From Gracilariopsis chorda (lineage: Eukaryota; Rhodophyta; Florideophyceae; Gracilariales; Gracilariaceae), in assembly GCA_003194525.1 (NCBI GenBank), contig NBIV01000294.1:27765-91764 (forward strand): a stretch of DNA of 64,000 nt, given 5' to 3'. Positions 1 to 11,456 of this stretch are shown in pieces; the stretch's first letter is position 1, and the number at the start of each line of letters is the position of its first letter. The translations under genes and the position numbers were made by a program. The notes below the pieces were generated by a model. That model was given only the letters and a program-made list of their open reading frames with translations. It was not told where the DNA came from and searched no databases.

Positions 1-602
1 GAATTTGATAAACTGGGAGCCATTATCCGTAAGGAGATAGAGTGGCAGTCCATAGGGACAAATCCAATGGACAAGGAAAGCCATGGCGACGTACGTGGCG
101 GTTGTTGATTTTAGCGGAATTGCTCGGGTCAACTTGGTAAACCGATCGGTAATCACCAATATAAATCGGTGGCCATGGATCGACTTCGGAAATGGCCCTA
201 GGATATCCATAGCAATGAACTCCAAAGGCCCGGCCATTGGGAATAAATTCAGTTTCCCTTGATGTACCGCTCTTGTCCCTCGGATCTTTGCGCATGCTGC
301 ACAAGTCCTTGCGGTCTCCATTATGTTATTGGCTATCATGGGCTAGTAAAAATATCTCCTCAGGATCTGATACATCTTATTCCCTCCAGGATGGCCAGCC
401 AACCTCGGATAGTGCGCGAGGTAAAGAAGGCGTGCCCGTAAGGCCTTAGGCACTACCCGCTGTATCGCCCCGTCGAATGGTGACCTGCGACATAATATGC
501 CTCGGCGGTCATAATCAAACAGCGACCCAGGGGTCCCCACTTTCTCTCCTATCTGGGCGCAGTATTCGTCCGTTTTCTGGGCCTAAAGAAATTCCTCAAG
601 GG
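1..602 (-). pseudogene. Integrase of element 1 (partial, runs off window)
   Basis: In the minus-strand frame running from about 600 to position 1 there is an HHCC zinc-binding region (two His near 430-460 and CAAC at about 295-305), then the core with MDILGPFPKS (first Asp) and LLTDNGSQF (second Asp) close to the window edge. The frame is interrupted by TAG at 583 and 343. The second falls in a YFY-stop-P context where related integrases have YFYWP, so it fits TGG to TAG. The third catalytic residue (Glu) and the C-terminal domain lie outside the window. It is in a different frame from the RT/RNase H section, so a frameshift lies near 605. Confidence 0.88.
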
Positions 603-3128
603 CTATCGGCGTAAGATCCGCGCTTTCCGCTGGGCGATATGGATATCTAACGGTGCATCTTCCCTGTCCACGGCACATAAGATCGCTGCGCCGTGTCCGT
701 CCGTCCATTTGGCCATTCTCACCTCAGCCACCGATGGTTCCTCTCCCTCGTCATCAGTGTACTGTGGTCCGTCCCAGATGGGGGGAATCTCATCGTCTAG
801 AGGAGTTTCGTCCGTACCGTCGTCCGGGATGCGTGACAGCGCATCTGCGGACTGATGTTTCAGCCCTGGCCTATAGGTCACTTCGTAATCGAATTCGGCC
901 GGGCGCAATCTCCATCGGGCCAGACGGGAGGATGCGTCCGTCATGTTCAGTAGCCAGCGGAGAGAGTGGTGATCTGTCCTAATGGTAAAGCGAGTTCCTG
1001 TCAAATAAACCCGAAGATGGAGCACTGACCACACGATGGCCAGACATTCCTTTTCCGTGGTGCTATAGTTTTTTTCGGCCGTGGTCAGGGACCTACTCCA
1101 GTAGCCAATTGGGTGGTAATCCTTAGGGGACTCCTGCTCTTGTAGAAGCGCACAGCCGACTTGGGTCGCAGATGCGTCCGTATCTAGGGTATACGGTATA
1201 TTGGTCCTGGGTAGCGCCAAGACCGGCGGATTAACCAAATGGTCCTTGAGGTTGTGGTAGGTCTCATACTGCTCGTCCGTGAGGTCGTCAAATTTCGAAG
1301 GGGTCCCTTTCTTCAGCATCTCATTGAGAGGTGCTGCAATTTTCGCGAACCCTGGGACAAACCTACGGTAAACATTACAAAGGCCAAGGAAGGAGCGCAA
1401 TTCCTTATTGGTCCAATGGGTTCGTGCTTCCCGTATAGCCTTTGTTGTAACTTGGGCTACTTGGAGTTTACCTGGCAGGACCACATGGCCAAGGTAGTCC
1501 AGGGAGGGCTGGAAGAAGAAACACTTCTTCAATTTCAGTGTGACACCAGCCAGCTGGAGTAACCTAAGGATTACCTTCACATGTGCGAAGTGTTCCCTAA
1601 TGGACCTGAAAAAGATGATCACATCATCTTGGTAGACCAAGGCAAATTTTCATTTGACGCTGGACAAAATGATATTCATGGCCCGCTGGAAAGCAGCTGG
1701 CCCATTCATAAGACCAAAGGGCATCTGTGTAAATCGAAATAATCCCTCGTTGGTCGTGAAGGTAGTCAGCGACTTCGCCTTGTCGTCCATGGGATTCTGC
1801 CAATACCCATAATTGGCATCCAACGTGGTGAAAAGTTGTGCGTCCCCAAGGGAATCTAAGCAGTCGTCCATACGGTGGATAGGATAAGTATCCCTCTTGG
1901 CCACCGCATTTACTTTGCGGTAATCAATACAAAACCGTACAGTCTCGTCCTTCTTGGCCACTAGGACAAAAGGACTAGCCCACTCGCCCTCATTGGATGG
2001 TGCACGCTCAATGACCCCAGTGGACTTCACTTTCTCAACCTCTTTGACTACCACCTCTCGTCCTTTTAGGCCAGTCCGATGTGGATGCTGATATTGGGGC
2101 ATGGCCCCGTCCTTAAGGTCAATTCGATGCCTTGTGGCAACCGTCTCGCCCGGCTTTCCACTCCACATGCTAGCAAAGTTCTTGAGGAGATCAAGTACTT
2201 GTTTCCTATATGGTTCAAAGTCATCGCCAAGGTTGACGTTGTTTTCCCAATTGGCCGGTGGTTCACCCCCAGGAAGCACCTTCTCCGCATCAATCTCCAT
2301 GATGGCCACTGGAACAGGCATAGATACCCCCACAACTGCACCCTTGGGTAGCCTTGTAGGCTTGTCACGGAAGTTGCTCGTGGTGACCGCAAAGGGCCGG
2401 TTGGGTACCACATTCATTACTCCATTGGCCATGAGGGAAAGGTGTTTCGTTACCAACTTGGGATGGTTTTGCAACTAACTCAGACCTGAGGACTGGCATA
2501 CCGCTGCAGCGGCTACGTGGATCATAGGCAGTATGACTATTGCTTTTGCCAATCTGACCTTGTTGGACACGGTCCTCGTGGCAAACTTGACCTTAGCTGG
2601 GCCAGCCTCGGGTCTAGGGCGCGAGCCGACAATCGCCAATGGTGGCCCTCGATGGAAAGCGACCCTCTTTTGGCCAGGATAGATTGCCTTTACATATCTA
2701 TCAATAAAGCTCGTCCCTAGGATCCCTTCTGCCCCTAGGTTTGGACATACAAGAAACCAAGTCTTAACCATCAGGTGACCCAATTGGACGTAAAGCGGAA
2801 GTATTCCGCGAATGTCCATCGGCCGAGGTGATGCGTCCGTCACCTTCAGTGATTTCTTTTCCTGTATCATTCTTTCCCAGCCCAATGGTGAGACCTTCGG
2901 GTGTACCAGATTGGGGCCTGCTCCAGTATCCAATATGGCCGTAAACGTCCTCTTGGTATTGGCCTGTAGTCCCAAGGTTCCCTGTAACTTGTAGTTATCC
3001 TTCCTCAGGACACAAACAGTGTCCTCCAGGTCTTCCCATTGGTCCACAGCATACAGCCGACTCGAGACGCCTGTAATTTCATCCTCTGGTTTCTTTCTCT
3101 TCTCAGCTCCTGTTATCTGCAAGTCCAC
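603..3128 (-). pseudogene. pol of element 1: protease, reverse transcriptase, RNase H
   Basis: A single minus-strand frame from 3128 to 603, broken by TAG at 2475 and TGA at 1650. In order: a retropepsin-type active site ILDTGAGPNLVH around 2900; an RT fingers and palm region with FCIDYRKVN and MPFGLMNGPAAFQ between about 2000 and 1700; the RT catalytic motif YQDD at about 1630; and RNase H with TLDTDASATQVGCAL followed by SADALSRIPDD near 850. The TGA at 1650 falls just before the YQDD box where related elements have a Trp or Arg codon. This is an inactive Ty3/gypsy polymerase. Its family is secure; the exact original ends are not. Confidence 0.9.
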
Positions 3129-3166
3129 TGGTTTGAGGCGGCAGTTGTCAGAGGGACGATACGCTT

Positions 3167-5350
3167 CTATGCGTCCCTCTGGTCGTTTTTCTGTGGCGTC
3201 GGCACCGCAAGATCGACTTGTCCGTCCAGGTATTCGACGCTATCCCTTGGGTCTTCAGCCATGTCGACCTCAGGTTGCTTCACCGGTGTGGTCAGGGGAG
3301 TCACAAACTTTGAGCTCGCTGGCGTTCCAGTGGTCTTCGGAGGGAAATTCCTACGGAAGTAGCCCTCGGCTCTGCGCACCTGATAGTTCTCCTCCCTTCG
3401 CGCCATAATTCTCTTGCGGATGTCCTCAAGCATATAATTTATGCAATCACACAGCCGGGCCGTGGAAAGACAAATAAAAGAGGCATTATTGGACTTCGTA
3501 ATGACATACCTCATGGGGGCAATCAGAAAATAACGTGGTGTCGCCGGGGCCGATGGGGTGGTCGTTCCTGACGAAAAGGCCGATGGTGCTCCTGACGGAG
3601 CTGAGGAGAAGCTCACCGCAAGAGCGTCTGCGTTGTCTGAATTTCCAAAGGCCGAGTCCCACTCCGACGCGGACTCTAACATGTGGGCCTTCAATTCTCT
3701 GGTCAGGCGTCTCGCGCGACCCCGAGTATCCGCGTCACCCGTTCGACGGGAAGTCCTATAGGTCTTGTCGTATCCTTCGGCATAAATCACCAGTTGGCGC
3801 AGCGTCAAGTCTGGATGGGCAGTGTGGTGGTTTTGGACATGAGTCCGTATCGCAGGGAGCAATCCTGCGATAAAATGACGCTTCAGCCGACCCTCTGAGA
3901 ACATATTCCCGCACCTGCTGGCTCTAGTCCAAAGTTGGTCGGCTTAATCCGTTTTGGACATGCTGGACCTCTGGTGGGATCCAATTACGTCCTGATGGGC
4001 ACCCATTATGTGTTCATCAGTCGCATACATTTCCAACAGGTAATGAACGACCTCTGGATAGGTCCTCAGGAGCTCCTGATCTCGGGCATCAATGGGGTTT
4101 GCCGAGCCAGAGATCTTGGCAACCACTTGGTCCTTCGCTTGTCCACTTAGGAAAAAATGGAAGCAATAAAGCGCCGCTTCTTCATGGACACAATTCTGGT
4201 CACAGGCCACTTGGAACGAGCTCAAGAACCTAAGGACTGTAATGGGATCCTTCCCAGAAAACTTGTCCGGGACGGTCAGTTGCATTCTCTTCGCCCACCT
4301 GGCAATCCTCTTGGCGACTGAAGAGGTGTACCGCGTGGACCGATCCATCAAACGGTACTTGTTCACGTCCAAGACCTTCTGGAAAAGCTCATTGCTCGTG
4401 ACCAATGGTTTGAGGTGCCGAACATCCGCCTCATCCGTATCGGTATCGGAAGAGTCCCACGAGTCCGAATGGTCATCGCTCGAGTCGGAGTGGTGCCTCT
4501 TCCGATGGTTCGTCCTCGACTTACGCCTTCGGCTGCGTCTTTTCTTCCCATGGGTCTCGGTATCTACGAGGTCCTTTTGGGCGAGCTCTTCATCGTCCTC
4601 GAGGTACTTCTCAGCGTACCGAACGCTGTGTTGTCCATTAATCTTATCTCCCGCACGGCCTCTTTGCCTCTGGAGTCTCTCTTCTTCAGGCGGTATATAA
4701 CCCAATGGGCCTTCCTGTGCTGTACCCAGGCAAGGGGCTACTTCTATAGCTGCTTCATGAGGTCCGGTGTGTGTTGACCGATGGATATCCAATGGTGAAC
4801 TTTGAGAAACAGCCCGAGGGCTGTGAATTGTGCCTTCCTTGCGGGTGATTTCTCCTTGGATGGTCGTGGCAACGGACTCCACAAGGACATCTGATTGCAC
4901 AACCTGAGGAACCAGTTGGTCTGCCAAAGAGGAGAGGCGCTCCCGTAATATTCTATCCAGTTGGTCCCTAAGGAACTGCTCCACTTGATTTTCGCACCAA
5001 GAGCGGAGTTGCGCCCATAGGAGAGCGGCAACATCGTCCACCATACGGGGGGTGGTTACGGTAGCGGCTAAGTCCTGAGGCTGTTCTGCATCATTCTTTG
5101 GGCCTTGCGGAAGATTGAGCTGATCCATCCTCTCGTGGAAGCGAGCGACCAATGGCGAATCTCTCATTATGCTTTCAGGGTTGTCCACAAGGTCTATAAC
5201 ACGTCCACCGGAGCGGCTGTGGGTACTCCTACGGTCACTATTATTGTCCGCTTGGCCGGCCAATGGGGTTACGGCGACTGCGGGAGGGGCGGCTGCACCC
5301 GGGGTTCCTTGTTGGTCTTCGTTCCTTGGGTTGGGTTGTTCGTTATCCAT
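3167..5350 (-). pseudogene. gag of Ty3/gypsy element 1
   Basis: Two minus-strand segments (5350-3944 and 3904-3167) lie in the same frame, separated by one TAA at 3944, so they were a single gag of roughly 720 residues. The N-terminal part is Pro/Ala/Gln-rich and then strongly charged, with an Arg/Lys/Ser/Asp-rich tract near residues 270-310. The following part, around a KFSGKDPITVLRFL stretch, resembles the helical gag/capsid region of Ty3-type elements. No clear CCHC knuckle was seen. The stop reads as a glutamine codon turned TAA, which is inference. It would have formed the particle shell. The downstream protease lies in the -1 frame. Confidence 0.8.
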
Positions 5351-5456
5351 ACGGCCGGTGTTGCTTTCGAGCCAGTTGCGTCGACTAGTAGTCCAATGGT
5401 AGAAGTCCTATGTGTAAACGTCTTTCCTTAAGGTCCAAACGGCTGTTCCTGTAGGC

Positions 5457-5474
5457 TTCTAGGTCAGGAGACCA
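5457..5474 (-). other. Candidate primer binding site of element 1
   Basis: On the plus strand this is TTCTAGGTCAGGAGACCA; read on the element's sense strand it begins TGG, as primer sites complementary to a tRNA 3' CCA end do. The same 18-mer with one change occurs at 28264-28281, at a similar distance (133 versus 107 bp) upstream of the gag start of the other decayed element. That shared placement is the main support. I could not match it to a specific tRNA. Confidence 0.5.
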
Positions 5475-5476
5475 GT

Positions 5477-6914
5477 TGCAGTAGAATACTACGTCCTTCG
5501 GGCAACTGGGGTAGTAGTGGCAGAGAACCAGCCACTGGGGTGACAATCCACTGGGTCTACTAGTGACGCGGGCACCAAATGGCAGCGAGGCGCAATGGGC
5601 GGGCGCTATCTCAAGTCCCTACAGGTCGGGAGAATGGTAGCGATGGCTTGGAGGCCTTTGGAGTCCTACTGGCTGCATATGGCTGCAAGAAAACGGTGAG
5701 GGCGCTTGTCTTTACGCTTCAGAGATTGGCGGCACTCGAGCCAACCTATATGGCTGGCGAGGCACTCTGACCTCCGAACACTATCCTCACAAATTACATA
5801 AAACTAGCTACCTAATAAAACCTATGACCACAGTGCCTTGGCACTCGCACTGTACCTTCGTATCTCCTGCATAGGCACCCAGCGTTGCCACCTGAAATTT
5901 TTCGGCCAGCAATTTTCTGACCTCTGCCAGCCCAGCCCCATGGTTACTTCACCACTGCACCTGCCCAATGGTCATTCTCGTCCAGGTTTTAGTGTCAGAT
6001 CTAGTCGCTTGATGACTTGGGGAATTCCATCAGCGCTGATGACTTATTCTATAATTTGGCAAGGATCAGCGGAAGGCAGGGTCGTGATCATCTAGCATGA
6101 ACCCAGGGTGCCCGTCATTAATTGGCACGGATCTGTTGGGAATCTTTCATGACCGTTTGATCATTACTGTACCGTGTGAGGTGTCGGTCACTGTTTTAAG
6201 TAGTGGGCGACGTGTACTTCGGAGCCAAAGTTGTCCACATGGTCGGCCCGGACGTTTCAGATATAAGAATTTTGTCGTCTCATATTGACAGAATTTTGAA
6301 AAAGACGTCAACTCGGCTTTCAAGCCAGACAGGCATATCAAATACGTAACCGATCTTTGCAGGAGATTGAGAAGAATACAAATAGGTGAACTAGACATGG
6401 AAGAACTGATATTGGAGCCAACTATATTCAAACAACGGTAAACAGTAACTAAATCTAACAGCGTATTGGAGTGGCTAAAGTAGAGTTATTCCAGTCGACT
6501 TTACCATGGCTGAAGAGACAGAAATGATAGGAGGACCTCTATGAATACTTAGTTTTTGACAACGCCTCATAAAACGGTCGCAGCCGGAGGTTGGACACAG
6601 CCAAAACCGGTATCCTAAAGGGTAGAACGACCTATGTTTTTTACAGATCCCCTTTTAACAAGCTGGGAAGGGTAGTTGTAGTAGTTATGTTGACGAAGTT
6701 GTTCCTGTACTTTGTCCAATGGACGTTTTTTATCTTTGCGGTGGTCCTCTTAGTGTTTTTAATTTTTGAACGACGATATTTGGGAGGTAGAGCAGTCCTG
6801 TGGTGACGTCTCCGACAACACGTTGTCTTTGTGGTTGTTTCTGTGAAGGTGTTCTTTAAGTTGAATGAGGCTGTTGGAACGTAAGTTGCAGTCTTCACCT
6901 ATAGGTGTACTAAG
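5477..6914. other. Probable 5' LTR remnant of element 1 and unassigned DNA
   Basis: By position, the 5' LTR of element 1 should begin near 5477 (TGCAGTAG, just beyond the primer site). I could not find its far end because the partner LTR is outside the window. From about 6100 the sequence becomes less GC-rich and leads into the piggyBac-like pseudogene. No credible gene was seen; the short open frames here lack recognisable domains. Confidence 0.35.
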
Positions 6915-9900
6915 ATGAAGTCAAGGTGTACGTTTTATATGGGGACAGATGCGACCCTATCCAACGCTCTTCATGCAAGACAGATTGTAATTAAAGATGT
7001 GTGGTCGTCTGTGTTCAACGGAGACGGTGAAACTCTAATGGACAACAGCATTGACTCTATTCCATCTTCCGAACAGCATCATGAGACAAACGGTTCTTTG
7101 AAAGACAGAACCCAAGGGCACTTGAAAGGTCTCGAAGATTGGGAGTACGCTTCACCTTTTCAATCTTTGAAAATTCATGTTGACAGTATCAATGAATCAC
7201 TTGGCAATCGTTTCCATTCAAAAGCAAATCAAATATTAGAACGCATCACACGAGAAGTTGAGAAGGGAATAGGTGTACGAAACTTAATAACTCAGACAAA
7301 CTTATTAAGACTAAGTGTATTGGACGTGTTTCTTCCAGAACATGTTATGATGAAAGTTGTTTCAAATTTAAATCGTGTTCTGAAACAAAGAAGAAAGAAA
7401 GTAGACACCTTTGGAGTTCAAAGGAGTTGTGATACTCTATGTATTGTCAGCATCCTACTCCTCGTCAGTAAGCCCCATAACGGCGAAGAGAAACAAAGAT
7501 TTCTTCTTTCAAATGGACATTACCGGTGGACGCTATGCAGAGATATGGGGCGCATTGTCTTGTACTGTGGGTCGGAGACAGCGGGTGGAAAATATTTGGA
7601 GACGGATGGAGTAACTTTCCGCAACGGGTCAACGCAATGATTACTGAACTGGAAGATGAACTGGCTGCAGTCAATAGACTTTTTCTGTTCGTACCTGGTG
7701 TGAAAATATTTAGTTTAGACGATTACCACCAAAGACTATGATCCAGAGCGGTTGAACAATTGAACATGATGTCTCACGTGAATAATCCGCAAAAGGCTTT
7801 ACGTCCGGTCAACAACGCGATGTGCTCCGCTCTGAATCCAGTGTTTTTAGCCAGTCACTATTCGAGACCTGGTGAGAAAATCATTGACGTTTGGGAACGT
7901 TTGGTTAGGCTCATACAAGGAGTGCCGACAGCAGGGCCCATGCGACCAATGACTGATGCTGTGTTTGCTTCCAATAGAGGTTATAATGGAAAGAGCACTG
8001 TTGATTATATTACCAATCGTATTGGAGCGACTGTAATTGGCACTTGCAAGCGTAGTCTGGATTACCCTTTTGTTTTTGGTCATGGTGCAATTCGAAAACA
8101 GCACAAAGGCGTGTGTTGAGCGAATCAAGTTGCTGCGCAGTCTATAGCGCCAACAAAAAGACTAAGACCATAACAGGACGGACAGTTGAGGCCATTGTTT
8201 ATCGCGAAAGTGTGAGTGGCCGCATTGCTGCTGTGTACCATAGCAACGATCGTTTGTTCTCTGCAGAACATTTTACTCTCATTCCGAAAGCTGGCTACGA
8301 AGGAGTAAGGACGAAAGTCGGTAGGGAGCTTTTTCATTTGATTTATGACAGCTCTGTGACTGAAAATGATACACACAGCACCAACAGTGGATGTCTTGGC
8401 ACGAACTCAATTGCTAGGTTGAAGGTCATGCAAGCGTTATCAGGCACTGTAGAAGTCAAGCTCTTCAGAAGATCCAGGTTGGTTCTTAAGTCGTGCTTTT
8501 CAGTACACTTCTCGCACGACACAGGCGTTTCTCCGTGCTTTGGCAGAGAACCATGAAGACTACGTTGAAGCGCTTTCGTTTCTCATAAGTGGGGAACAGA
8601 TTGATCATAGGCCGCTAACGTTTCCACAGGATGAAAATGGCACAAAGCAGAGTTTAATGTATAAATTAATTCTAATAAGCCACTCTCTGAATATGAAGCA
8701 GAACTCGAACCCCACGTCAGATCAACGAGAACATGCTGTGTCTTCTTTAATGGCCACAACTGCCACTAGTCTTCAAACGAAGACAAAAAATGAGATCCTT
8801 TCCCTTCTTAGTGCTGTAGGTCACCAACAGCCCCACTCTCTCCTCAAGAGACAGCTTCTTGAGAAAGCTTTAGAATTAAAAACGTCTGTGGAGAACAACA
8901 CTGTAGAGTTGTCTATACCGGCAACGCAAGAACTCACGGAGTCGCAAAGGATGGATACAAATAAATGAGCTTTTACACGCCCTGTACAACGCCTCCCTAG
9001 CGTCGTGGGTGATGAAGCCACTTGTAAGCACAGTTGGGATGAAAGAGGGCAATATGAATGAGTCTCAGGTTTTGAAGGCTTTTCCGTCATTCTTTGAGAA
9101 AAATGATGTCATTGAGGGTACTGAGTTCGATAGGCGGAATGTCTCGTATACCAAGCACAGTTTCAAAGTCGAATATATTCGCACCACTGGTCTGTTATCT
9201 TCTAAGAGGGATACGATGATGTCAGACATTCCGGATGGTATTTTACGTTTTGCTACTCATGAAGGAGAAAAGCAGGTATGTGCTGTAGAAATCAAAACCA
9301 TGACTTCTCTAAACACAATTGATGCCGCTCGCCAAAGACGACACAACTATGCTCCACTAACTTATTTGAAGAATATCGGACTGAACGAAACTTCTGTTAA
9401 GCAATTTCATGAGCTTGTCCCGTCGAGTGGATACCGGAAAAAATGTTTGCACCATTCCGTTTGGTTGAATCTGAGTCATGTTGTTTTCGTACAGGCCAAG
9501 GGGAGTAATTGTGGTGTTGAAGAAGTAATATATGTCACATTTTTGCACTTTCATTCGCGTTTAGTGAATAACTACAGCTACCTCTTGTCTGCAGTTCGTG
9601 TAGGAGCATTTCGATGGGTTGGAAAAGATTCTTCGAACATACCAAAAGTATATGACACTTTGTTGCAAACGTCGTATGCCTCTGATCTTCACTCTTACGC
9701 TTCCTATTACGGACTGAGCCGCGCTTATCGTTCACTTTCTTTAAGTCATGGAACCCTTCCTCCCACGCGAATGATACGTCCAACGGTATTCGTGTATTGG
9801 AATTACCTCAAAGGGGGCGTTGACGAGTTTAGCAGGGCGATGACTAACTTGTGTTACACGAACGCGGGTGAAAATCCTATTGTGAGCATCATTGGGCGCC

Positions 9901-10353
9901 TGTTATGCGCTCAAGTTCATAATGCAGCTGTGGTTCATCGATTGTCTCTTGCGCGTAAGAAGGGACATCTCCCAAAGAGTTATGACGAAACCGGTGACAA
10001 AGGCTACAGGCAACTCCGAAAGAACGTTTCCAAATGCTCTTCATTTGCAGATTATGCGCGGCAGCTGGCTTAGGAGTACGTTAAAGTAGCAGAAGCAAGC
10101 ACAAGAACGGCAACGTCAGTGAGTACTAACGGAAATGCCTATGTCCCGATGTTGAACCCTGTGGCTTTTGTCGAAGAACCAATGTATCGTCGTGACATTG
10201 CCGAGAAACACAAACGTGATGAAGACATAAAACGAAGGCTTGTAAATGTGTCTCTACATTACAAAGTCAAAGGGAAAGACACCTACTGCGCACTTTGCTC
10301 CTACAGTCACACAATCAAAAAGAATGGGAAAAAGTACAGAAAGACAGGAGGAG
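6915..10353 (+). pseudogene. piggyBac-like DDE transposase with embedded YqaJ-like nuclease domain (5' part)
   Basis: A plus-strand coding remnant in several frames (6915-7640, 7526-8119, 8113-8490, 8480-8968, 8970-10353). Piggybac-type marks in order: FSLDDYHQRL (first Asp, codon about 7718), MTDAVFASNRGY (second Asp, about 7955; 79 codons later, matching the D268-D346 spacing of piggyBac), and WNYLKGGVDEF (third Asp, about 9822). Between the second and third Asp lie roughly 620 codons instead of about 100. Part of this is a YqaJ-type exonuclease fold: an NE motif (about 9057-9062), IPDG (Asp about 9234) and VEIK (Glu-x-Lys about 9288-9296). Stops inside kept frames are TGA at 7739 and TAG at 10071; frameshifts lie near 7400-7600, 8110, 8480 and 8965. 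The C-terminal finger is cut by the retrotransposon at 10354. Confidence 0.78.
10349..10353. repeat. 5-bp target site duplication (left copy)
   Basis: AGGAG directly before the left LTR; identical AGGAG follows the right LTR at 17097-17101. Confidence 0.95.
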
Positions 10354-11412
10354 TGTGGGCGCCATCACGAGACGGTGACGCAGGGGGCCAAAAAGTTGTA
10401 ATAATAAAAGCCAAAAGGGTGCTCTTCGTAGCTAAAAGCCCCAAAACAAGTTGAAAACAGTGGGATCAAAAGAACTAAACCCACTCGATGAAATAAAACA
10501 ACACTAGGGAGAGCAAGAGGCTCAATCCCTAAATAAAACTTCTTAACTTCTTTGTTGAAACGGCGCGCAACCCAAGAATTATGTCAAGGATCACTAAGGG
10601 TCAGACCCTCGGCTTCCGGTCAGACACTCCGGATGTGAAGTGGATTCTGCAGCCTACCTACCTCTGCACTAACCAGAAGCAGGCGCATACAATCCTTACA
10701 GGGCTTCCCGAGGAGAGCTACTAACAGCGGGATATGCTTTCACTCTATACCCAAGCTGGCCCTTTGCAGGAAAGGTTGCACGGCACGTCGCCTGCGGATA
10801 GCTTCCCGTCAAGTACTTCCGTCCGGAAATCACCAGGTCTTTCGACCGACACCGTTATCCGAGCAAAGCTCCGGTGGGGCTCACAGACGACAGACACACC
10901 TTTGGTACACACTACCCGTCTCCCGTCCACGCCTAAGGCGCTTCAACCGGTCTTAGCGACGGTACTTCCCCACCCTATTGGACAACTAGCGGCATACGCC
11001 TCACTAGAAGCCCTTTATCCAGTGGCGAACGCCTCACTGGTTGTTGATGATAGTTGAAGTGGCTGAAGGTTGATAGGGGGTGGGGCTTAGATGTTGGTTG
11101 ATTGTTGAGGTGAGTTCAGACCGAAGTCCGAAGCTCAGAACCTCTTTTTATAGTGTTTAGAGGCACTAAAAACGAGCCAAATACGCATTTCTACTTGCTA
11201 GTTACTCATGTGTGCGTCTAGGTTACTCCATTGGCTTCTAGAGACCTCTGGAGCTGCACACTAACCAATAATAAAGCGACAATTCGCGCCAGCATCACTA
11301 AAATACTGTAGTCTTTGCTGGGCCAACAAAGCGTGCTGCTAGACACTACTGGAACATTCTACACGTGTGTTCCAGCAATGTCTGGCACATTCTGCAACAT
11401 TCGCGACCGACA
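10354..11412 (-). repeat. 3' LTR (1059 bp)
   Basis: Starts TGTGGGCGCC and ends GCGACCGACA on the plus strand, the same ends as the copy at 16030-17096. It contains a minus-strand TATA box (CTATAAAAAG, 11144-11153). The purine-rich GAGGTTGGGGTAG next to its inner edge (11413-11425, minus strand) is a possible polypurine tract. The pol stop lies 45 bp inside that edge. Confidence 0.97.
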
Positions 11413-11456
11413 CTACCCCAACCTCAAGGGTTGCCACGCCGCGGCAACCTGAAAAC

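Larger units (their letters stand above)
1..5474 (-). mobile_element. Decayed Ty3/gypsy LTR retrotransposon (element 1), truncated by window edge
   Basis: Reading right to left, this stretch encodes gag, aspartic protease, reverse transcriptase, RNase H and integrase in Ty3/gypsy order. The frame is kept over long distances but interrupted by stops at 3944 (TAA), 2475 (TAG), 1650 (TGA), 583 (TAG) and 343 (TAG), and by frame changes near 3150 and 605. The integrase runs off position 1, so the C-terminus and 3' LTR lie outside the window. A candidate primer binding site sits at 5457-5474, 107 bp upstream of the gag ATG. The element is certainly Ty3/gypsy-like and no longer makes full-length proteins as written. 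Confidence 0.93.

Noticed and set aside
5571..5583. TTTGGTGCCCGCG (minus strand) as primer site of element 1
   Set aside because: Not shared with the related element and further from gag than the conserved motif at 5457-5474.
10734..11057. 107-codon ORF inside the left LTR (also at 16410-16733)
   Set aside because: Present in both LTRs only because the LTRs are copies; low-complexity Ser/Thr/Leu translation without a domain and against the direction of the element.
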